A DNA stretch of 64,000 bases from Natronosalvus amylolyticus (GTDB lineage: Archaea > Halobacteriota > Halobacteria > Halobacteriales > Natrialbaceae): NCBI RefSeq assembly GCF_024298845.1, contig NZ_CP101156.1:1116001-1180000 (forward strand), read 5' to 3'. The translations under genes were made by a program, and so were the position numbers. This document shows, in pieces, positions 17,533 through 25,222 of the stretch. The notes beneath the pieces were generated by a model, which was not told the DNA's origin, searched no databases, and worked only from the letters and a program-made list of their open reading frames with translations. Position 1 is the first letter of the stretch, and the number at the start of each line of letters is the position of its first letter.

Positions 17533-18810
17533 GTGGCAGCTGAAACCGCACTCATCGATGTCGGGATCCTGTTTGCAGCGGTTGCGCTGGCTGGACTGAT
17601 AGCCGCACGTATCAACCAGTCAGTTATTCCGTTCTATATCGTCGTCGGGATGCTATTGAGTCCGTACGTACTCGGAACGGTCGACTTCCCGGCACTCCTT
17701 GGCGTCGATCTCATTCCACACGGTTCGGCGCTGGCACTCAACGGCGAATCGGAGTTCATCCATCTCGGGGCTGAACTGGGAATCGTCTTCCTGTTGTTCT
17801 TCCTCGGCCTCGAGTTCAACCTCGACCGGTTGCTGGCGGCGAAACACCGTATTGGAAAAGCCGGAACCATCGATCTCGTGATCAACTTCGGGATCGGGTT
17901 GGTGCTCGGTTGGATTCTGTTCGGTGATTTTCTCGCAGCGTTCATCCTCGCCGGCATCGTCTACATCTCCTCGAGTGCTATCATCACCAAATCTCTGATC
18001 GATATGGGTTGGATCGCCAACGACGAAGCGAACCCCATGCTGGGCACGCTCGTCTACGAGGACCTCTTTATTGCGGTGTATCTCGCCGTTCTGTCGGCAC
18101 TTATCATCGGTGGTGGCGACATCAGCGAGGCGCTCGGCTCGATCAGCATCGCGATGGCATTTATCCTGGTGTTGCTGTTGGTCGTTTACTTCGGAACGGC
18201 CTGGTTCCAGCGGAGTCTCGAGACGGACTCGAACGAGTTTATCGTATTGCGGGCGCTCGGCATCCTCGTCCTGATTTCGGGCGCTGCCCTCGCACTCGGG
18301 GTCAGTGAAGCCGTGGCGGCTTTCTTCGTCGGGATGGCGTTTTCGTCGACCGACCACGTTCACGACCTGGAGCAATTGCTCGAACCGGTCCGGGACACAT
18401 TCGCGGCGGTGTTTTTCTTCTGGATCGGGCTCGAGACGAACCCGCAGCTGTTCATCGACGTCGCCTTGCTGATCGCTATCGCGGTAGTCCTTACTGGCCC
18501 GGCGAAGCTCATCAGTGGGTACTGGGGTGGGCGCGTCTACCGACTCGACGAGCGTCGCTCGCTTCGGGTTGGGCTTGGAATGACGACCCGTGGTGAGTTC
18601 TCACTCATTATCGCGAGTATCGCCATGCTGGGCGCTGGAACGACGCTTGCCGAAGGGACGGCAAATCAGTTGTATGCTTTCTCAGTCGGCTACGTGCTGT
18701 TTATGAGCATCCTCGGAACCACGCTCATGCAGTACTCCAGTCAAATCGAATCGGTCGTGGTTCCACGCCTCGAGGGGAAGTCGACGTCGCCACAACCAAG
18801 CGACGACTAG
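17533..18810 (+). CDS. CPA2 cation:proton antiporter, KhtU-like
   Basis: A 425-residue membrane protein, almost entirely helical, with 12-13 predicted segments and no cytoplasmic TrkA domain, matching KhtU. Motifs include LFFLGLEFNLD, VYISSSAIITKSLID and GLGMTTRGEFSLIIASIAML. The start is GTG 17533, with GAGGTGA about 10 bases upstream; it lies shortly after the KhtT-like gene. The regulatory role missing from this chain is supplied by that neighbour. Likely function is K+ (or Na+) efflux in exchange for protons. Confidence 0.9.
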   Translation: MAAETALIDVGILFAAVALAGLIAARINQSVIPFYIVVGMLLSPYVLGTVDFPALLGVDLIPHGSALALNGESEFIHLGAELGIVFLLFFLGLEFNLDRLLAAKHRIGKAGTIDLVINFGIGLVLGWILFGDFLAAFILAGIVYISSSAIITKSLIDMGWIANDEANPMLGTLVYEDLFIAVYLAVLSALIIGGGDISEALGSISIAMAFILVLLLVVYFGTAWFQRSLETDSNEFIVLRALGILVLISGAALALGVSEAVAAFFVGMAFSSTDHVHDLEQLLEPVRDTFAAVFFFWIGLETNPQLFIDVALLIAIAVVLTGPAKLISGYWGGRVYRLDERRSLRVGLGMTTRGEFSLIIASIAMLGAGTTLAEGTANQLYAFSVGYVLFMSILGTTLMQYSSQIESVVVPRLEGKSTSPQPSDD

Positions 18811-18838
18811 TCCACGCGTCGCCCTTCGAGTCGAACTA

Positions 18839-21019
18839 TCACGTCGCCCGCAGCAAGGTAATCGAAATTCGGTTCCCGCCGGCATCTCGAGGCCGATGTG
18901 AAATGACGCCGCCGGACATCGTGACGAGCCAGTTCACCAGCCAGAGACCGAGGCCGGAGCCGTGATGAATCGGCGATTCGTCTTTGCCGAGCAACCGCGT
19001 CACGTTCAGATCGGAGATACGGTCGTTCGAGTCGTCGATATGGATCGTTACGACGGCTTCTTTTTCGCCCTTTGGTGGGAATGCGATCGTTTCCGTCTCG
19101 GCACTGACCGAGAGCGGTACAGGCGTCTCACTCGAGTGTTTGACCGCGTTATCGAACAGTTCCTTGAACGCGACGGCGATGGTCTCGGGCGCGAGGATAT
19201 CACACGTTGGATCGACCGATAGCTCGATATCGAGGTCCCGGTCCGTCCCTCGAACCGTCTCGAGTTCGCCATCGAGGATCGACTCGAGCGATAGCGTCTG
19301 CGGCTCGAACGATGCCGAGGCGAGGAGTGACTCGATTCGGTGTGCCTGCTCGCTCAACTCGAGCAAGCGGACGGCCGGTGATCGAATGGACTCGACGGTG
19401 TCGAAATCGAGTGTCGGTGCCGACTCGAGGCCATCAGGACCAAGCGCCAGTTCCGACTCGAGGGTGTCGAGGGTCCCGAGCAGGACGTTCATGTTGTTCC
19501 GAATGTTGTGCTGGATAACCCTGTGTAGGACGGCGATCCGTCGCTCGTGAGCGACCCGAGTCGTCACGTTGTTTTGGAACCCAATGAAATGGGTTAGCTC
19601 CCCGCTGTCGTCGCGGATCGGTTTCAGGTGCAGGTCGTTCCAGAACGGTGTGCTATCCTTACGGTAGTTGAGGATGTCGACGTTGACCGGCTCCTCGTAC
19701 TCGATGGCATGCCGAATCTCCTCGAGCGCGCTCTCGTTGGTCAGTGGCCCCTGGAGGAACCGACAGTTCTCTCCGAGAGCCTCGGTTCGTTCGTACCCGG
19801 TTAGCGCCGTGAAGTGGTCGTTGACGTACGTTATCGGGAGGTCCGGTTGGTTGGGATCGGCGATCACGACGCCAACCGGTGCTTCGTCGATCGCTTTCGT
19901 CTTCCACTCGAGTTCTTCTTCACGCTCCTTACGGGACGTGATGTCAGTAATTAATCCTTCGAGTGCCTCGACATCCCCGTTCTGATCGAAAATCCCGCGG
20001 CCACGCTCGAGCAGCCATTTGACGTTGCCGTCGGCGTCGTAGACACGGTACGTGAGTTCGAACGTCCCGGACGTCTCGAGTTCGTCCTGAATAGTATCCC
20101 AGAGGCGTTGTTCGTCTTCGGGGTGGATTCGATCGCTCCAGGAGACATCTCCGGATTCGAACGCCTCGGCCGTGTATCCGAGGAACTCCGCGACGTTCCC
20201 CTGAACGCGCATCATCGGCCAGTCCGCATCGTTCTCCGCACGGTATACCATTCCGCGGATGTTGTTCAACAGCGTCTCGAACTGTCGCTGACGTTCGACC
20301 CGATCGGAGATATCCCGAACGACACAGACGTGGCCGCCATCCTCGAGTTGGGTCAGCGAGAGGCGTTCGGGGAACAGTTCGCCGGTGGCCCGTTGTCCGT
20401 AACTTTCACCCTTCCAGGAACCCTGTGATTCCAACTTCGGCAGAATCCGTTCTTCGAAGCGCCGGACCTCGTCATCAGGATACAGTTTCTCCCAGTGTGT
20501 GCCGATGAGTTCGTTTCGGTCGTAGCCATAGAGGGCGGCATAGGCCTTATTCAGGTAGATGTAGCGGTTTGATTCGTCGATCAGTCCAATCCCTTCGGTC
20601 GCTGTTTCGAGTGCTTGATAGACATTTTGCTGTTCTCGGCGCGAACGATGGGTTCCGACGGTGTGCTCGATTCGTCCCCGTAGGAGCGCTTTCGACTGGC
20701 TTTTTTCGAGGCAGTCGGTCACACCCGCATCGAACGCTTCGTGAACGGTCCTAGCGTCTCCTTCCTCGAGGCAGAGAAAAAACGGAACGTCGTTGGGTTC
20801 CTCCCGGACCGTGGTGAGAACGTCCAGCCATTCCGTTTCGGGCAGGTGGCGCTCACACAGGATCCCGTCAACCGTGGTGGCAGGGTCGCCCAGCCGTTCC
20901 AGTCCGTCACTGGCTACCGGTTCCTTAATAATCGAAAACACTTCGTCCGTACGTGAGTCGAGTAGCGAGGCGAGAAATCTCTCGTCATCGCCAATATAGA
21001 GCAACGAGAGACGATACAT
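18839..21019 (-). CDS. LOV/PAS sensor histidine kinase with degenerate receiver
   Basis: A 726-residue soluble kinase. Residues 1-115 resemble a response-regulator receiver, but the acceptor position appears to be Glu56 in ILCERHLP. PAS domains follow at about 130-240 and 245-362. A third, at 372-488, is LOV-like: GENCRFLQG with the flavin-reactive Cys419, NYRKDSTPFWN (451-461) and FIGFQ with Q482. The H-box has H504 (VIQHNIRNNM), and the ATPase domain shows FKELFDNAVKHS and GSGLGLWLVNWL. It probably senses blue light through FMN and signals to an unlinked regulator. No response regulator is adjacent. Confidence 0.88.
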   Translation of the reverse strand: MYRLSLLYIGDDERFLASLLDSRTDEVFSIIKEPVASDGLERLGDPATTVDGILCERHLPETEWLDVLTTVREEPNDVPFFLCLEEGDARTVHEAFDAGVTDCLEKSQSKALLRGRIEHTVGTHRSRREQQNVYQALETATEGIGLIDESNRYIYLNKAYAALYGYDRNELIGTHWEKLYPDDEVRRFEERILPKLESQGSWKGESYGQRATGELFPERLSLTQLEDGGHVCVVRDISDRVERQRQFETLLNNIRGMVYRAENDADWPMMRVQGNVAEFLGYTAEAFESGDVSWSDRIHPEDEQRLWDTIQDELETSGTFELTYRVYDADGNVKWLLERGRGIFDQNGDVEALEGLITDITSRKEREEELEWKTKAIDEAPVGVVIADPNQPDLPITYVNDHFTALTGYERTEALGENCRFLQGPLTNESALEEIRHAIEYEEPVNVDILNYRKDSTPFWNDLHLKPIRDDSGELTHFIGFQNNVTTRVAHERRIAVLHRVIQHNIRNNMNVLLGTLDTLESELALGPDGLESAPTLDFDTVESIRSPAVRLLELSEQAHRIESLLASASFEPQTLSLESILDGELETVRGTDRDLDIELSVDPTCDILAPETIAVAFKELFDNAVKHSSETPVPLSVSAETETIAFPPKGEKEAVVTIHIDDSNDRISDLNVTRLLGKDESPIHHGSGLGLWLVNWLVTMSGGVISHRPRDAGGNRISITLLRAT

Positions 21020-21205
21020 AAGTACAGACTTGACTGTACCGATTGATAAGGGTTGCTGCCGATTCGAGGCGGGCCGAACGGGGTCGAAGGGCTGTACTTC
21101 GCCCGATCCCTGAATGGGGAACTGGTCGCTCGAGTGAGAGGTTCCAGCGTGAATCCCTGCCCGGAACAGACACCTTCAAATCCACCGGGGTCCTTGCTGA
21201 CACCT

Positions 21206-21853
21206 ATGCCAGAGGCGGTCGTCTTCGATCTCGATTACACCCTGGCGGTTCCCGAACGGGACCGCGAAACGATTCTCACCGAAGCGGCGGCCGCCGTCGG
21301 TGCACCACCGCTGTCTCGATCGGCCTATCTCGAGGCGCACCGACGAAATTTGACGCGTGAGTCTCGCGAACCGATCTTCGCGGAACTCCTGAACGACTAC
21401 GAGACGTCAGTCCAGCCCGAAGCGGTCGCGACCGCCTATCGAGAAACGATAGCCGACGCGTTGACTCCGATTCCTGGGGTCGAACGGATGCTCGAGTCAC
21501 TCAGGACCGAGTATCGGGTCGGACTGTTAACTAACGGCCCCGTTCGTGCCCAACGGGACAAACTCGAGACGCTGGGGTGGGAGAATCGGTTCGATGCTGC
21601 CCTCGTGACCGGTGAACTCGAGGCCGGCAAACCGGATCCGCGAGCGTTTCAGGCGATTCTCGACGAACTCGATGTCAGGCCCGAACACGCCATCTACGTC
21701 GGTGATGAAGTCGAAGCCGATATCGCTGGGGCGACGAACGCAGGGATGGATGCAATCCAGGTACTCTTCGATGGCGGTCCGGACCCTGACCCTCGAGCGT
21801 TAGCGACGGTCGAACAGCCCCGTATAGCCGATGAACTGCCCCCATTGTTGTGA
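21206..21853 (+). CDS. HAD-superfamily hydrolase
   Basis: A 215-residue haloacid dehalogenase-like phosphatase. Motif I is DLDYT (D8 nucleophile, D10), motif II LLTNG, motif III includes K in GKPDP, and motif IV is GDEVEADI. A four-helix cap lies between motifs I and II, as in subfamily I. Probable activity is hydrolysis of a small phosphate ester; the substrate is unknown. ATG 21206 begins MPEAVVFDLD, normal for the family; the longer upstream frame is basic and unlikely. It stands alone between the divergent kinase gene and the dehydrogenase gene. Confidence 0.88.
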   Translation: MPEAVVFDLDYTLAVPERDRETILTEAAAAVGAPPLSRSAYLEAHRRNLTRESREPIFAELLNDYETSVQPEAVATAYRETIADALTPIPGVERMLESLRTEYRVGLLTNGPVRAQRDKLETLGWENRFDAALVTGELEAGKPDPRAFQAILDELDVRPEHAIYVGDEVEADIAGATNAGMDAIQVLFDGGPDPDPRALATVEQPRIADELPPLL

Positions 21854-22017
21854 TCGGCTCACAGATACCGTCGTGCTTGTCGGCCGACTCGTACGGTTTA
21901 CTGTCGACTCTTCCCGGTGCCGACAACAGTGGTGGGCGATATGACTGACATTTATAAACGAATACGCATCAAGCGAACCTGGAACGCCAGTTTGTGCGTT
22001 CTGATCCGAATAAAGTA

Positions 22018-22097
22018 TAGTAGCCAGTGAAAGTCAGTGCACACCCGCTCGCAAGACGGCGACGCGGTAGGTGTGGAAATCGTTTCACTGGCTACGA
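22018..22097. repeat. Palindromic 80-base element, copy C
   Basis: The clearest copy: TAGTAGCCAGTGAAAGTCAG at the left and GTTTCACTGGCTACGA at the right. The arms are near-perfect inverted repeats at the ends, with CACACCC and GGTGTGG pairing further in. Confidence 0.78.
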
Positions 22098-22267
22098 TAA
22101 ATCGACTTGCCAACAACAGATACCGAGTCGGCAGCTAACGGTAAGAAGGTACACCAGACCGTATCACCAAGACCGAAACCGCGATCTCGAGACTGTGATT
22201 CGGTATCGGCCACGTCCAAATCTCGTCCATGACATATATTCCCTCACACACGGTGTGGCGTAACCGA

Positions 22268-22277
22268 CTATTTTAAT
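22268..22277 (+). promoter_or_regulatory. TATA box of the dehydrogenase gene
   Basis: CTATTTTAAT is centred about 30 bases before ATG 22303, which supports that start and a nearly leaderless transcript. Confidence 0.5.
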
Positions 22278-22302
22278 TGTGTGGTTACCGCAATTATTGG
22301 AT

Positions 22303-23358
22303 ATGGTGCACTCGGCAATGCGTTCGTTCGGCCACGAACAGGTAACACACTTCGTCGACGACGAGACGGGACTCGAGGCTATCGTCGCGATTCACGACAC
22401 GACGCTGGGGCCGTCACTCGGTGGTACGCGACTGCTCCCGTATGAGTCCCACGACGAAGCGCTGGAGGACGTCATGCGCCTCTCTCGAGCGATGACGTTC
22501 AAAGCCGCGGCAACCGACCTCGATCTCGGCGGTGGGAAAGCTGTCATCGTTGCCGACCCCGAAATGAAAGACGAGGCCATGATGCGTGCGTACGGACGAA
22601 TGATCGACCGACTCGGCGGATACTACATCACCTCCGTCGACGTCAACACCGGCGTCGACGACATGGACACCGTGGCCGAGGAAACCGATCACGTCGTCGG
22701 AACGAGTGCCGGACTAGGCGATCCGTCTCCGATCACTGCACGCGGCGTGTTCGAAGGTCTCCGGGCGTCCGTCGAAGCGACGTACGGAACGGCGGACCTC
22801 ACTGATCTCGAGGTCGTCATCCAGGGTGTCGGCAAGGTCGGAAGTGGACTCGCGGAACTGCTCGTCGAACACGATGCGGCGGTGACCGTCAGCGATATGA
22901 ACGAGGACGCGATGGAGACCCTCGCACGCGATCTCGGCCTCGAGACGGTCGACCCAGGTGCGGTCTACAGCCATCCGTGTGACGTGTTCGCCCCGTGTGC
23001 CGTCGGGGGCGTCATCAACGACGAAACGATACCCCAACTCGAGTGTGACGTCGTCGCAGGCGGTGCCAACAACATTCTCGCCGAGCGTCGCCACGCGCAG
23101 GTGCTCCACGATGCTGGTGTCCTCTACGCTCCGGATTACGTCATCAACGCAGGTGGTCTCATTACGGTCGCCGCCGAACACACCGGCAAGAGCCGTGAGG
23201 AAGCTCGAAGGGATGCGATCGCTATCGGTGACCGAATGCGCTCGCTCATCTCGCGTGCTGAACGCGAGGGGACCACGGTCCTCGAGGCTGCCGACCGATA
23301 CGCGCTCGACCGGATCGAGGGCACCGATGATGAGCCGATGAGCCAGGTGGCCAACTGA
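22303..23358 (+). CDS. Leu/Phe/Val/Glu dehydrogenase family protein
   Basis: A 351-residue NAD(P)-dependent amino acid dehydrogenase. The substrate domain has LGPSLGGTR, FKAA (K67) and the catalytic K79 in LDLGGGKAVI; the dinucleotide domain has IQGVGKVGSGLA near residue 175 and a matching acidic VTVSDMN. Size and spacing are closer to leucine dehydrogenase than to hexameric glutamate dehydrogenase (about 420 residues). The reaction is reversible oxidative deamination of a branched-chain or similar amino acid. ATG 22303 is chosen because a TATA box sits about 30 bases upstream. Substrate choice is uncertain. Confidence 0.88.
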   Translation: MVHSAMRSFGHEQVTHFVDDETGLEAIVAIHDTTLGPSLGGTRLLPYESHDEALEDVMRLSRAMTFKAAATDLDLGGGKAVIVADPEMKDEAMMRAYGRMIDRLGGYYITSVDVNTGVDDMDTVAEETDHVVGTSAGLGDPSPITARGVFEGLRASVEATYGTADLTDLEVVIQGVGKVGSGLAELLVEHDAAVTVSDMNEDAMETLARDLGLETVDPGAVYSHPCDVFAPCAVGGVINDETIPQLECDVVAGGANNILAERRHAQVLHDAGVLYAPDYVINAGGLITVAAEHTGKSREEARRDAIAIGDRMRSLISRAEREGTTVLEAADRYALDRIEGTDDEPMSQVAN

Positions 23359-23512
23359 GTGGTTCGTCAAGACTGGAATTTGCGTCGAACCGATAGCCTC
23401 CGTCGGGTTCGACTCGCACGTCAACGGTTGTCGAAGTACTGACGGTGAAATGGGAAGGTGGCTCGGCGGGCGCAGGTATGACCAGCGCCACACTCTCCTC
23501 GAGTGAACGTAT

Positions 23513-23908
23513 CTATGGTTCGGTCCGAGCGACTTTGCTTGCCGCTTGGACCACGCTAACACCGCGTTTGACTGCCCCACCGCTCTCGAGAAAGACTAGC
23601 GTTTTCGGCGGCGAGCCTGCTTTCGGCCGCGTTCTCAGGCCGTTTTCACTCGCGATCTCTGCTGCAATGTCCCGTCCGCGATCGAACTCGAGGTGGGCGC
23701 GTTCGGGGTGGATGAATACGCGAGCGAGTCGTTGTTCGTCGTCGTCAATCGTAATATCGAACGCGCGAGTCCCGCCGACAGCGGGCGTTGCCGAGCGATC
23801 GGCGTTTGTCACCTGTAAAAATTCGAGTTCGTCATCATCGCGCCCATCGATTTCGGACGCGAGCAACTCGGCGATCCGTCTCCCGTCTGTAACCCGATCT
23901 TCGACCAT
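23513..23908 (-). CDS. Conserved haloarchaeal protein, unknown function
   Basis: A 131-residue acidic protein. The N-terminus (VTDGRRIAELLASEIDG) is helical; the middle has FDITIDDDEQRLARVFIHPERAHLEF, a beta-rich stretch, and the C-terminus reads PPKTLVFLESGGAVKRGV. It resembles a haloarchaeal DUF family whose number I cannot give with certainty. It is the last gene of a minus-strand operon after RNase HI and the DUF2240 protein, 25 bases behind the latter. No function can be stated. Confidence 0.7.
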   Translation of the reverse strand: MVEDRVTDGRRIAELLASEIDGRDDDELEFLQVTNADRSATPAVGGTRAFDITIDDDEQRLARVFIHPERAHLEFDRGRDIAAEIASENGLRTRPKAGSPPKTLVFLESGGAVKRGVSVVQAASKVARTEP

Positions 23909-23933
23909 TGCTACTGTGTTTTGCGTGTGGCCG

Positions 23934-24386
23934 TTAACGCTCTTCGGTCACCGCCGTCCGAGCCAGTGGAGCCAGTTGGTCCACGTCGATACCTTCTTGA
24001 CGGGCGTAGACGACCGCAGCAGCTTCGATCGAGATTGCATACTCCTGCTGGAGCGTATTTATCGCACCCACAGCCTCGTGTTTTTCTAATCCTTCGGCGA
24101 CGAGCGCATCCAGCACACGCTCGAAGACTGACCGTTCCCGGAGCAAGTCGTCCTCGGGGACGAACTCCTCGGGGATCGTTACTTCGCCCGGGTCGAACGT
24201 CGGTCGCAAATCCGGTCCCACTCGCTCGAGGACGCCTTCGCCGGTCGCGATGTCGATTAGCCGCTGGGACTGATCCGGCGAGAACCAATCTCTGTCCAGT
24301 GAGAGCGCGACGACGAACTCGTTTTCCCGGAGCTGATCCGTCCCGTGTTGTTTGAACGGGGCGGCAACGGCCAGACGAAGACTCAT
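23934..24386 (-). CDS. DUF2240 family protein
   Basis: A 150-residue protein with the layout of archaeal DUF2240: an N-terminal LRLAVAAPFKQHG segment, a middle winged-helix-like region (FSPDQSQRLIDIATGEGVL) and a helical C-terminus (ERVLDALVAEGLEKHEAVGAIN then EAAAVVYARQ). The function is unknown; the fold hints at nucleic acid binding. It sits between the RNase HI gene and another conserved gene on the same strand, so a role in nucleic acid metabolism is a reasonable guess. Confidence 0.8.
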   Translation of the reverse strand: MSLRLAVAAPFKQHGTDQLRENEFVVALSLDRDWFSPDQSQRLIDIATGEGVLERVGPDLRPTFDPGEVTIPEEFVPEDDLLRERSVFERVLDALVAEGLEKHEAVGAINTLQQEYAISIEAAAVVYARQEGIDVDQLAPLARTAVTEER

Positions 24387-24467
24387 CGAAGACGACTCGC
24401 TTCAGCGAGTGAATAAGCGTGGCGATTCGATGCGTGCTCGAAGACGTTCAGCGCACGCTGTAGCCAA

Positions 24468-25112
24468 TCAGTCCGATGCCCGGCCACCCGAGTGTCGATT
24501 TGCTCGAGACGGCGGAGGGACCTGTGTTGTCTCCGAACGTATGGGTTCCGGTGGTTCCGGGAGCACACATCGGTCGAGTTCGTCCGTCACGTGTGTGTAC
24601 TGTTCGGGCGTGTTCGCAAGCGTGTGGGCAGGGTTGTCGCGACTGTCGATTCGTGCCGCGCGGACCTCGCCAAAGCGGTTGAGTCGGGCGGTGATGCCGC
24701 GCCAGTGAAAGCCCGTTCGCTCCGGAACCGTATACGGTCGGGGAGGTTTCCGGTCGGGATGACTCGCTGCCAGGATTGCCCGGTTGACGTTACTCGCCAG
24801 ACCGTCGTGGTCGACCAGAATACCGACCCGTGCGTCGGGTGGTGCCCTGGCGGCGAGTACGTCGAGTCCGAGGTGCAGTGCTCGGTACTCTGCCACGTTG
24901 TTGTTCGGTGGTGTATCGAGGTTGGCAATGCGACCGACACGCGTGCCATCACGCGTTTCGATGACGGCACCGAGGCCACCGCCGGCTCGTCGGTATGACC
25001 CGTCGGTGGCGATGTAAAAGTCTCGGTGATGGGTACGCGGGGGGTGTGCAATATGCGGCGTCGGTGACTCGTCGAACAGGTCCCGAAGTGCGGGGCGGCC
25101 ATATACGGCCAT
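24468..25112 (-). CDS. rnhA: Ribonuclease HI family protein
   Basis: A 214-residue protein with an RNase H fold at about 28-180: TDGSYRRAGGGLGAVI carries the first metal-binding Asp, NNVAEYRALHLGLD the Glu, VDHDGLASNVN the third acid and DSRDNPAHTLA the last. The enzyme cleaves RNA in RNA-DNA hybrids. About 25 residues precede the domain and about 30 follow, the latter proline- and arginine-rich. Between the third and fourth acids the chain shows YTVPERTGFHWRGIT, consistent with an archaeal RNase HI. It is the first gene of an operon with DUF2240. Confidence 0.85.
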   Translation of the reverse strand: MAVYGRPALRDLFDESPTPHIAHPPRTHHRDFYIATDGSYRRAGGGLGAVIETRDGTRVGRIANLDTPPNNNVAEYRALHLGLDVLAARAPPDARVGILVDHDGLASNVNRAILAASHPDRKPPRPYTVPERTGFHWRGITARLNRFGEVRAARIDSRDNPAHTLANTPEQYTHVTDELDRCVLPEPPEPIRSETTQVPPPSRANRHSGGRASD

Positions 25113-25222
25113 GAAGAATGATAGTTCGGAGAACTATTTAACATCTTGGTTGGTAATCCCCCCATTCTGAGCTTTACAAATTCAAAAGTTATATACGCTG
25201 GATGGTTGTCGTTTAGCGATGT

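Larger units (their letters stand above)
21854..22302. other. Intergenic region with repeat element C
   Basis: No gene is seen. It contains a TTTATAAA-type element near 21950 with no frame behind it, the palindromic element at 22018-22097, and the promoter region of the dehydrogenase gene, including CACACGGTGTG near 22246. Confidence 0.5.

Noticed and set aside
17653-18375. 240-residue minus-strand frame opposite the KhtU-like gene
   Set aside because: The hydrophobic sense frame is a clear antiporter; the antisense product is a shadow rich in Arg, Glu and Gln.
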